Assembly (NCBI GenBank): GCA_029974635.1
Contig: JARKQY010000009.1
Span: forward strand, 23,257 to 87,256
DNA from: Bacillota bacterium
GTDB taxonomy: Bacteria > Bacillota > UBA4882 > UBA8346
DNA: 64,000 bases
Direction of reading: 5' to 3'
Shown in pieces: positions 26,518 through 33,961 of this stretch; position 1 is the first letter of the stretch, and each line of letters starts with the position of its first letter. Below the pieces are notes generated by a model that ran no database searches, was not told where the DNA came from, and saw only the letters and a program-made list of their open reading frames with translations. Both the position numbers and the translations under genes were made by a program.

Positions 26518-28404
26518 TTGGCTAAAAAAACTATCCCAGCGCGTTCCGCCGCTATCCGTTTCAGCTTACAGTCGCGTTTGATTCTGTATGTTATCTTATT
26601 ATTGACTTTATTGATGATGGTGACGACTTATGCCGGTATTCGCAGGGAAAGCGAAGATATTTTGGGTCAGATGAAAAAGGACGGAGTTGCGCTGGCCAAT
26701 TCCTATGCCTTGAGCGCCGAGAATGCCATTTTGCTAAAGGCCGGCTTGGGGCGGCTCACCGGTGAAGCCAGCCGGACCCAGGGGGTTAAATACTTAAAGA
26801 TTATTGATCATCAAAAACGGATTATGGGCCATACGGACGTACTGCAAATCGGTTCTCTGGAGCTTGACCCGGTGTACGACCAAGCCTTGACAACTCCCAT
26901 TACCGCAGTAGAAAAGGGGAAGAAGCCCATTACCCTGATTGACGAATCCCCCGGCCAAACCCCGATTTTCCGGGTAATTGTCCCTTTGGTAATCCTTGAT
27001 CGGGTAATTGGCGTATTGGAAGTCGGCCTGGATACCACCGGCATTTCCGAGGCGATCCGGCGTACCAATAACCAATCGTTATTGATTGCCATGGCCGCTT
27101 TTACATTGGGCGGATTATGCGTCTGGTTTTTTGCCCGCTCTTTGACCCGGCCGATTCGGAAGCTGATGGAAGCAGTAGAAAGAGTGGCTGCAGGTGATTT
27201 AGAGCATGAAATCCGGGTTACCGGCAGGGATGAAATCGGGCATCTGGCGTTATCCTTTAATGACATGACCAGGCGTTTGAGGGAGTATACCGGTAACTTA
27301 AAGAAAACCAATGCCCAACTGGAGGCCAATGCGGCAATTATTGATAAACTGCGCAGTTATAATGAAAATATCCTGAACAGTATCAATCCGGGGGTCCTGA
27401 CCTTGGATTTGGACGGCCGGATTACCACCCTTAATCAAGCCGGAAGGAAGATACTCCAACTGGAACCGGCGGAGGTTATCGGCCGGCGGCTTGGCGATGT
27501 TTTCCCGCCGGAAAAACAGATTGGCGCTTTATTGCGATCCGCCCTTGCCGCCTTAGAGGTTTTTACCGGTCACGAAGTCATGTTCAGCGATGGCACAAAA
27601 GAAACCCGCCTAATATTCAATACTGCCCTCCTTTATGAACAAAACATAAAGGTAGTAGGGATAGCGGCCACTTTTGAAGACATTACCGAAATGCGCCAGC
27701 TTCAAATGCGGATTCACGAATCCGAGAAACTGGCAGCCATGGGAGGGCTCGCCGTCGGAATCGCTCATGAAGTCCGGAATCCTCTCGGAGCCATAAAAAC
27801 CAGCGCCCAGTTTTTAAAGGACAAGTTTGAGCCGGAGGATACCCGTTCCAAATTTCCGCAAATCATCATCCGGGAGGTGGAACGCCTTGATCAACTGGTG
27901 GAACGGATGCTGGACTTCACCCGCCCGGCGGAAAAAGATTTCCAATACGAAGACATCCATGATTCACTGGAAAGCGTGGCGACATTGGCAGCATTAAAGG
28001 CTGATAAACAACGGCTTATTATCAGGAAAGTTTTCGGCGGAAACATTCCCAGGCTCTTTGTTGACGCCAAACGTCTGCAACAAGCATTCCTGAATATAAT
28101 GCTGAATGCCATCGACGCCATGCCCTCGGGAGGAACTCTAACGCTGCAAACTGCTTACGATGAAGCGAAATGCCGGATAATAATTGATATCGGCGATTCG
28201 GGTGAAGGAATCCCCGCTGAGCAAGTCGCTAAAATATTCAACCCCTTCTTCACCACCCGGGTGAAAGGTACCGGCCTGGGTTTAGCCATTGTACACCAGA
28301 TTATTCTAGAGCATAATGGGACAATTTCGGTCCAAAGTACTGTAGGAACAGGAACTACATTTACGATTCACTTGCCGCTCCGTGTTGAACCCAGAGTGGG
28401 TTAA
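26518..28404 (+). CDS. Membrane sensor histidine kinase (HAMP-PAS-HisKA-HATPase)
   Basis: 628-residue inner-membrane kinase. The first transmembrane helix is at about 20-42 (LILYVILLLTLLMMVTTYAG), an extracytoplasmic sensor domain spans about 45-188, and a second helix is at about 190-208. HAMP follows (RPIRKLMEAVERVAAGDLEHE), then a PAS domain (about 280-390). The phospho-acceptor His is near residue 417 in GIAHEVRNPLGAIK. ATP-binding boxes are NIMLNAIDAMPSGG, DSGEGIP and GTGLGLAIV. The start is TTG seven bases after GGAGG. This NtrB/AtoS-like class normally pairs with NtrC-type regulators, so the regulator at 23300-24652 is its likely partner. Confidence 0.93.
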   Translation: MAKKTIPARSAAIRFSLQSRLILYVILLLTLLMMVTTYAGIRRESEDILGQMKKDGVALANSYALSAENAILLKAGLGRLTGEASRTQGVKYLKIIDHQKRIMGHTDVLQIGSLELDPVYDQALTTPITAVEKGKKPITLIDESPGQTPIFRVIVPLVILDRVIGVLEVGLDTTGISEAIRRTNNQSLLIAMAAFTLGGLCVWFFARSLTRPIRKLMEAVERVAAGDLEHEIRVTGRDEIGHLALSFNDMTRRLREYTGNLKKTNAQLEANAAIIDKLRSYNENILNSINPGVLTLDLDGRITTLNQAGRKILQLEPAEVIGRRLGDVFPPEKQIGALLRSALAALEVFTGHEVMFSDGTKETRLIFNTALLYEQNIKVVGIAATFEDITEMRQLQMRIHESEKLAAMGGLAVGIAHEVRNPLGAIKTSAQFLKDKFEPEDTRSKFPQIIIREVERLDQLVERMLDFTRPAEKDFQYEDIHDSLESVATLAALKADKQRLIIRKVFGGNIPRLFVDAKRLQQAFLNIMLNAIDAMPSGGTLTLQTAYDEAKCRIIIDIGDSGEGIPAEQVAKIFNPFFTTRVKGTGLGLAIVHQIILEHNGTISVQSTVGTGTTFTIHLPLRVEPRVG

Positions 28405-28426
28405 AAAGCCACAGCCCGCTTTTTAA
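28401..28426 (+). terminator. Hairpin after the histidine kinase gene
   Basis: TTAAAAAGC (28401-28409) pairs with GCTTTTTAA (28418-28426), overlapping the kinase stop codon. The T-run is part of the stem, so it may be a weak or leaky terminator, allowing some read-through into the binding-protein gene 40 bp on. Confidence 0.5.
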
Positions 28427-28465
28427 AACACACGCCAGAATAAAGGTAAGGCAGGAGGGAATGCA

Positions 28466-29377
28466 ATGCCAAATAAAAAAATTTTTGGGGGATTTTGCTT
28501 GGCTTTACTTTTCATTCATTTACTTTTTTCCGGGGAAGCCGGGGTTGCAGGTTCCGAAAAAAATATCGGGGTCATTCTTTTAACAAAGGAACACCAATTT
28601 TTTCGGGAGATGGAGGAAGGTTTAGCCGGCCTCGCCCGACAATACAATTTGAAAGTTCAAATCGCATTCGCGGAATATGATCATAGCCGGCAGGTTGAAA
28701 TAATGAATGATTTCATTGACAAAAAGGTAGATGCCCTTATTTTGGCGCCCTGTGATTCCAAGGCTATCGGGGACGCAATCCTGAAGGCCAATACAGTTGG
28801 TATTCCAGTTTTTACAGTAGATATCGCCAATCTTTCCGGAAAAGGAAAAGTTATCGCCCATATTGCCTCCGATAATTTTGAAGGCGGCCAGCAAGCGGGG
28901 CGCCTAATGGTCAAAGCCTTGAAAGGTAAGGGGAAAGTAGTTATTATCAACCATCCCAATGTAACCTCCTGTATCGACCGGGTTAACGGTTTTCGGGAAT
29001 ATATTAAGGATTTTTCTGCCATTCAGATTCTGGCCGATATCCCCGCCTGGGGTCAGCGTTCCCGGGCTATGAGCATTATGGAAGACTTGCTGTTAATGAT
29101 GCCTGACGTAAAAGGAGTTTACGCTATCAACGATGAATCCGCTTTAGGAGCGGCCAAAGCGCTGCAGGCCGCCGGAATGGCCGGTAAAATCGTTATTGTG
29201 GGTTACGACGGCACCCCGGAAGCCAGGAAAGCCATCGATGACGGTATCATCTTCGGTGATGTAATTCAATATCCCAAAGAAATCGCCAAATTGGCGATAC
29301 AGACCGTTGCCGATTACTTTAAGGGCAAAATGGTAAAAAATTATATCCCGGTTAAAGTCGGAGTTTACACCCATTAA
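28466..29377 (+). CDS. Stand-alone sugar-binding periplasmic protein (possible sensor subunit)
   Basis: 303-residue RbsB/XylF-type (Peripla_BP_4) protein with a signal peptide (GFCLALLFIHLLFSGEAGVAGS). Typical ligand-domain strands are present: NIGVILLTKEHQFFREMEEG, DALILAPCDSKAIGDAI, and GVYAINDESALGAAKALQAAG, ending IVIVGYDGTPEA. AGGAGGG precedes the ATG. It follows the kinase gene and is separated from the transporter operon by a strong terminator, so it may present sugar to the kinase rather than feed the transporter. XylFII-LytS of Clostridium beijerinckii is a known case of such a sensor pair. The ligand is unknown. Confidence 0.88.
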   Translation: MPNKKIFGGFCLALLFIHLLFSGEAGVAGSEKNIGVILLTKEHQFFREMEEGLAGLARQYNLKVQIAFAEYDHSRQVEIMNDFIDKKVDALILAPCDSKAIGDAILKANTVGIPVFTVDIANLSGKGKVIAHIASDNFEGGQQAGRLMVKALKGKGKVVIINHPNVTSCIDRVNGFREYIKDFSAIQILADIPAWGQRSRAMSIMEDLLLMMPDVKGVYAINDESALGAAKALQAAGMAGKIVIVGYDGTPEARKAIDDGIIFGDVIQYPKEIAKLAIQTVADYFKGKMVKNYIPVKVGVYTH

Positions 29378-29405
29378 CGAACTATCCCAGCTGAAATGAG
29401 TTGAC

Positions 29406-29431
29406 TGAACAATTTGTATGCATATCGTTCA
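29406..29431. promoter_or_regulatory. Candidate NtrC-type upstream activating sequence
   Basis: TGAAC (29406-29410) and GTTCA (29427-29431) flank a perfect TATGCATA palindrome (29417-29424). The dyad is about 85-110 bp upstream of the -24 element, a usual distance for an enhancer bound by a sigma-54 activator. It is a prediction from position and symmetry only. Confidence 0.35.
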
Positions 29432-29460
29432 AAAGTGCACAAAAAAAGTGCACTTTTTTT
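29431..29460 (+). terminator. Intrinsic terminator
   Basis: AAAAGTGCAC, a 7-nt A loop, then GTGCACTTTTTTT. It closes the rpoN-kinase-binding protein unit before the sigma-54 promoter of the transporter. Confidence 0.85.
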
Positions 29461-29514
29461 ATGTAATTGACTTTTCGATTCCGTTTCCGGGATTTTCAAT
29501 TGGTTCTACCAATA

Positions 29515-29531
29515 TTGGCACGATTATTGCT
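29515..29531 (+). promoter_or_regulatory. Sigma-54 (-24/-12) promoter of the sugar transporter operon
   Basis: TTGGCACGATTATTGCT matches the consensus TTGGCAC-N5-TTGCT, with GG and GC exactly ten bases apart. It lies about 130 bp upstream of the start of the binding-protein gene at 29661. It is the only good -24/-12 element I found in the window. Confidence 0.85.
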
Positions 29532-29660
29532 TTATTTTCATATGAGTAAAACTCAAAATTTCATTCCGGAGGTGAGGGCCGAAAATAAAGGCAAAACAGT
29601 ATCCTATCTTTAATAAGCTTTGGCAACCCTATTAAAAACCAAAAAACAGGAGGATTGTTT

Positions 29661-30611
29661 ATGAAACGTTTATTCGTCGTTATGTTGGTCCTTATCGTAT
29701 TGGCCAGTATGTTAACCGCCGGTTTCGCGGCTGATAAGAAGTTGACCATCGCCGGCATCGTTTTCCAGGAAGATCAATTCATGCAGACGGTGCTTATCGG
29801 CATGAAAGATGCTGCTGATAAATATGGCGTGGAATTATTAACCGCCAATACCTCCAACCAATTAACCAAAGAGGTTAACGTAGTCCAAACTTATACCACC
29901 CGCGGCGTTGACGCCATCTGCATCACCACTTTGGATAAGAAAGGTTCCGTTCAAGCTCTAAAAGAAGCCAACGACAAGGGTATCAAAATAATCTGCTTTA
30001 ATAACGCCATTGATGCTGATTTTCCGGTCTCCACCATCGCCTCCAGCAATACCGATATTGGTGCTACCTCCGGGAAAGCGTGCGCCCAATACATCAAGAG
30101 CGCCCTCAAAAAGAAGAAGACTATTAAAGTCGGGATCTGCAACTACAAAGCCCAATTCGCCGCCGAGAGCAATCTCCGTCAAGAGGGCTTCTGGAATGAA
30201 ATCAAAAATATCCCCGGCGTAAAATTGGTTGCTGAAGTATCTTCCCCGTTGGTCAACGAAGCTCAGAAAAAAGTCGGCGATATGATCACCGCCAATCCGG
30301 ACCTGGATATTATCTATGGTTGCAATGACGGCGGCACTCTAGGCTCCGTACTGGCTGTCAAACAAGCCAATAAAAAGATCGCCGTGTTCGGCATCGATAT
30401 CGGCAAACAACAACTTGAAATGCTGCTTGCCAAAGACCGGATCCTTCAAGCCGTCACCGGTCAGGATCCCTATAAGATCGGCTATATGAGCCTGGAATTT
30501 GCGGTAAAAGCCCTTAAAGGCGAAGATATTCCCAAGAACGTCACCGTTCCCGGCAAACTGGCGACCCGGACTGATCCGAAAGCTTTAAGAGCCCTTCTTG
30601 ACGCGCAATAA
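29661..30611 (+). CDS. Sugar ABC transporter substrate-binding protein
   Basis: 316-residue RbsB-like binding protein with a signal peptide (KRLFVVMLVLIVLASMLTAGFA, cleaved before ADKK). It captures a sugar or related ligand outside the inner membrane for the transporter encoded next. Ligand-fold motifs are GVDAICITTLDKKGSVQAL, INAIDADFPVSTIASSNT-like sequence and DIIYGCNDGGTLGSVLAV. ATG at 29661 follows AGGAGG by seven bases; a TTG two codons earlier is too close. Codon use and expression signals suggest high expression. Ligand specificity cannot be read from sequence. Confidence 0.92.
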   Translation: MKRLFVVMLVLIVLASMLTAGFAADKKLTIAGIVFQEDQFMQTVLIGMKDAADKYGVELLTANTSNQLTKEVNVVQTYTTRGVDAICITTLDKKGSVQALKEANDKGIKIICFNNAIDADFPVSTIASSNTDIGATSGKACAQYIKSALKKKKTIKVGICNYKAQFAAESNLRQEGFWNEIKNIPGVKLVAEVSSPLVNEAQKKVGDMITANPDLDIIYGCNDGGTLGSVLAVKQANKKIAVFGIDIGKQQLEMLLAKDRILQAVTGQDPYKIGYMSLEFAVKALKGEDIPKNVTVPGKLATRTDPKALRALLDAQ

Positions 30612-30639
30612 TATTAAAAATAAATGAAGTGGAGCAGGG

Positions 30640-32139
30640 ATGACTATGGATAACTTTCAACTCGAAGTCCGAAACCTGACTAAAGTTTATCCAGGCACCG
30701 TCGCCCTAAAAGACTTTTCCGCCGTGTTTAACGGCGGAAAAGTTTACGCTTTATTAGGTAAAAACGGTTCCGGGAAAAGCACGCTGGTCAAATGCATATC
30801 CGGGGCGATCCAGCCTACCGGAGGAAGCATGTTCATCAATGGAAAACCTTTACAGCCCAGGTCCCCCATAGATACGTTCAACCAGGGGATTGCCATTGTA
30901 TATCAAGAATTAAGCCTGATCCGGGATCTCTCGGTGGCTGAAAATATTTTACTGGGCCGGTATTTTAAGAAAGGGCCCAATAACCGCATTATTGACTGGG
31001 AAAAAACCAAACAAAAGGCGGCTGAAATTTTAAAATCGTTAAACATTGATATTCCGGTAACCCAGACGGTCCGCAGCTTGAGTGTAGGCCAGCAGCAGAT
31101 GATCGAAATTGCCAAAGCCATGTCCTTCAATCCGTCCGTATTGATTTTGGATGAACCGACCTCCGCTTTGGCGCAGCATGAGATCGACAGCCTTTTCAAT
31201 GTGGTTCGGAACTTAAAAGCCCATGGCGTGATTGTCATCTTTATCACTCATAAACTTCACGAAATACAGGCTATTTCCGATTTTGTCACTGTAGTCCGGG
31301 ACGGTCATTTTATCGGTACCATCACCATCGCGGAAGCAACTCCCCAAAACATAGTGGCTATGATGTTTGGCGAGGTCCGGCAATTGACCCGGCCAAATGA
31401 TCTGAAAATATCTAAAGAAGTCGTCCTTGAAGTGAAAACGCTCTCCCGAAAACATAAGTTTGAAAATATCAATTTCAAACTCTACCAAGGTGAAATATTA
31501 GGAATCGCCGGCATGCTTGGTTCCGGCCGTTCGGAACTATTGCGGGCCATTTTCGGAGCCGATTCCTTTGATAGCGGCGAAATCATTATCAACCAACAGA
31601 GTTTTTCCAGATCGGATATCATCAAAATGAAAAAAATGGGGCTGGCCATGACCCCGGAGAACCGCAAAGAAGAAGGACTGGTTCAAACTTTAAGCATTCG
31701 CGAAAACCTAATCTTGGCAAGTCTTGATAGCATATCTTCACATGGTTATTTGAATCACAGAATGGAAAACCCGTACATTGATCAGCAAATCACCAACCTG
31801 CAAATCAAGGCGCCCGATATTGAACGGCCTGTTTCATCACTAAGCGGCGGCAACCAACAGAAAGTAGTCATCGGAAATTGGTTAAACGCTCATCCCCGGG
31901 TGATATTCTTCGATGAACCCAGCCGGGGGATTGATGTCCAGGCAAAACAACAGATCTTTCAGATTATGTGGGAATTAAGCCAGGCCGGTTTGAGTTCGAT
32001 TTTTGTTTCCACGGAGTTGGAGGAATTGCTTGAGGTGTGCCACCGGATTCTCATCATGAAAAAAGGTAGAATTGAACAGGAGATTATCCCTGAAAATGTT
32101 GATTTAAGCGAATTATATTCACTTTGTATGGAGGCTTAG
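30640..32139 (+). CDS. Sugar ABC transporter ATP-binding protein (RbsA/XylG type)
   Basis: 499-residue double ATPase. The N-terminal half has Walker A LLGKNGSGKST, signature LSVGQQQMIEIAKAM and Walker B VLILDEPTSAL. The C-terminal half has the degenerate Walker A MLGSGRSEL, signature LSGGNQQKVVIGNWL and Walker B VIFFDEPSRGIDVQAK, as usual for the RbsA/MglA/XylG family. It powers import by the permease encoded four bases downstream, and begins 28 bp after the binding-protein gene. It is part of the sigma-54 operon. Confidence 0.94.
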   Translation: MTMDNFQLEVRNLTKVYPGTVALKDFSAVFNGGKVYALLGKNGSGKSTLVKCISGAIQPTGGSMFINGKPLQPRSPIDTFNQGIAIVYQELSLIRDLSVAENILLGRYFKKGPNNRIIDWEKTKQKAAEILKSLNIDIPVTQTVRSLSVGQQQMIEIAKAMSFNPSVLILDEPTSALAQHEIDSLFNVVRNLKAHGVIVIFITHKLHEIQAISDFVTVVRDGHFIGTITIAEATPQNIVAMMFGEVRQLTRPNDLKISKEVVLEVKTLSRKHKFENINFKLYQGEILGIAGMLGSGRSELLRAIFGADSFDSGEIIINQQSFSRSDIIKMKKMGLAMTPENRKEEGLVQTLSIRENLILASLDSISSHGYLNHRMENPYIDQQITNLQIKAPDIERPVSSLSGGNQQKVVIGNWLNAHPRVIFFDEPSRGIDVQAKQQIFQIMWELSQAGLSSIFVSTELEELLEVCHRILIMKKGRIEQEIIPENVDLSELYSLCMEA

Positions 32140-32143
32140 TCCA

Positions 32144-33136
32144 ATGACGACACTACCCGCAACTGTCAAATCCACTTCAAAAGTAAAGTTTAAGCTGAAT
32201 AATTTCATCCTGGAAATTATTTTGATCGGCATTTTTATTTTACTATCCTTCATCGCCAGAGGCTTTTTGTCAACCGGCAATATGCTGAATATTTTACGGA
32301 ATGCTTCTTTAGAGGGAATCATCGCTTTCGGCATGACCCTGGTCATCATTTCGGGTGAGATCGATTTGAGCGTAGGCTCCGCAGTGGCTTTTTACGGCTG
32401 TCTGGCGGCCATACTGACCCGTGATCTAACCGCCATGGGATATCCGATACTACCGGTGGTCCTGTTTGCAATCGGACTAACCTTGGTGTTTGGCGTGCTG
32501 TCCGGTACTTTTACCGGTTGGATCCGCAGCAAATTCGGAGTTCCGACCTTCATCACCACCCTGGCCTTGATGTCCGGATTTCGGGGCGGAGCCTATTTAT
32601 TGACCAACAGTTTTCCGGTGACTTCATTTCCGGAATGGTTTTACTTCTTTGGCAGCGGCTATGTATTCGGAGTCATCCCGTTTCAGGCCGTGGTTTTTCT
32701 GGTGATGTTCGGGGTGATGTATTTTGTTTCGAAATACACCACTTTCGGCAGGGCGGTATACGCTATCGGCGGCAATGCCGAATCAGCCCGCCTGAGCGGA
32801 ATTAATGTGAAGCGATCGCGGATGAAGGTCATGGCCTTAACCAGCACCTTCGCCGCTCTAAGCGGTTTAATCGTAGCCTCGCAGATCCAGTCCGGGAATC
32901 CCACGGTGGGGATTAACTGGGAACTGAACGCCATCTCCGCCTGTATCATCGGCGGCGTCAGCCTGGCAGGCGGCAAGGGGCGCATCTGGGGTACTTTCGT
33001 AGGTTGTATCTTCCTGCAAATCCTTTTAAACGGCATGACGCTGCTTAATATCGACGAGTATTGGCAATATGTGGCCAGGGCAGTCCTGATACTGGGCGCA
33101 GTCTTGATTTACCAAGCCCAGGAGAGCAAGAAATAA
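32144..33136 (+). CDS. Sugar ABC transporter permease (RbsC/XylH type)
   Basis: 330-residue membrane subunit with 8-10 hydrophobic segments. RbsC-type landmarks are GMTLVIISGEIDLSVGS near residue 65, FGRAVYAIGGNAESARLSGI near 210 and ACIIGGVSLAGGKGRIWGT near 270. GGAGG lies in the end of the ATPase gene, so translation is coupled. It completes a single-permease sugar importer with the two genes before it. Confidence 0.94.
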   Translation: MTTLPATVKSTSKVKFKLNNFILEIILIGIFILLSFIARGFLSTGNMLNILRNASLEGIIAFGMTLVIISGEIDLSVGSAVAFYGCLAAILTRDLTAMGYPILPVVLFAIGLTLVFGVLSGTFTGWIRSKFGVPTFITTLALMSGFRGGAYLLTNSFPVTSFPEWFYFFGSGYVFGVIPFQAVVFLVMFGVMYFVSKYTTFGRAVYAIGGNAESARLSGINVKRSRMKVMALTSTFAALSGLIVASQIQSGNPTVGINWELNAISACIIGGVSLAGGKGRIWGTFVGCIFLQILLNGMTLLNIDEYWQYVARAVLILGAVLIYQAQESKK

Positions 33137-33341
33137 ACCGGCTTACTTAAGGCCCGATGTTCAACTATTATTTTACGGAGATTTGAAGCCAATCGGTAAA
33201 AGCCTTCTTGATTCCGAAGAGGATATTGGTAAAACTTGTCGAAATTATTTATTTAAATTATTTAATTTTAAATTTTTTAATCACTTGGACATTTTTAAAT
33301 AGGGGGAATATAAAAATATTGAATCATAGGAGGAAAAGAAC

Positions 33342-33740
33342 ATGCTAAAAAAACGAATGATTGGTTTTACTATCATTGCAGTTATTGCGCTTGTTTTCTG
33401 CAATTTAGCATTTGCCGATGAAATGACTCCTGTTCTGCCGGATTTAAAACTGGCGGTTGAGCAATCTCCGTTAACCGTTTATCCGCCAATCATCATTTAT
33501 ACCGCTCAATTGGGATTTATGCCGCCGATTATTTCCAATCAATTGGTTGCCGATTTCTACCACATAAATCCGGACAGTTCCAGTGCTATACTGGAATATC
33601 TGGGTTCGGTGCCGTTTGATAAAACAGGAAAGGCTGTTTTTTTCAAACAGATAAAGCCCGGCATTTATACGGCAATCGCCAAAACAGTAATTAACGGTCT
33701 TGTCGTCTGGTCCAACAGAGTAGAGTATATCGTCCGGTAA
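33342..33740 (+). CDS. Small secreted protein, unknown function
   Basis: 132 residues. A signal peptide (MIGFTIIAVIALVFCNLAFA) is followed by a short beta-rich mature domain; strands such as GKAVFFKQIKPGIYTAIAKT and VVWSNRVEYIV look like an Ig/transthyretin-like sandwich. AGGAGG precedes the ATG. It lies 205 bp after the permease gene in AT-rich sequence and probably has its own promoter. I do not recognise a family. Confidence 0.7.
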   Translation: MLKKRMIGFTIIAVIALVFCNLAFADEMTPVLPDLKLAVEQSPLTVYPPIIIYTAQLGFMPPIISNQLVADFYHINPDSSSAILEYLGSVPFDKTGKAVFFKQIKPGIYTAIAKTVINGLVVWSNRVEYIVR

Positions 33741-33746
33741 ATTCAA

Positions 33747-33801
33747 GGCTGTCTAAAAAGTAATTTGAATCCTAACACTTAAATTACCTTTTAGAACAGC
33801 C
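33747..33801. repeat. Palindrome resembling paired insertion-sequence ends
   Basis: GGCTGTCTAAAAAGTAATTT (33747-33766) faces AAATTACCTTTTAGAACAGCC (33781-33801), about 90% complementary. The outer words read GGCTGTTCTAAAA, the kind of terminal repeat found in several IS families, with only 14 bp between arms. It may also serve as a terminator for the preceding gene. Confidence 0.5.
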
Positions 33802-33900
33802 CCTGCAAGGTAGTGGCAGACTATATTCCCCCTATTTGTTTCTTGCTTTTGTTTTCCAATTATAAATTAATTACATTTTGATAATCAACCTAAATATGAC

Positions 33901-33936
33901 AGAAACACAATCTACTTTCTCGCAGATTGTGTTTCT
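33901..33936. terminator. 13-bp perfect hairpin downstream of tex
   Basis: AGAAACACAATCT (33901-33913) pairs with AGATTGTGTTTCT (33924-33936), with a 10-nt loop. It lies 26 bp beyond the tex stop. No strong T-run follows on either strand, so it may act as an mRNA 3' stabiliser or a weak terminator. Confidence 0.5.
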
Positions 33937-33961
33937 TCGCTGGAATTGATATTCCGTTAAT

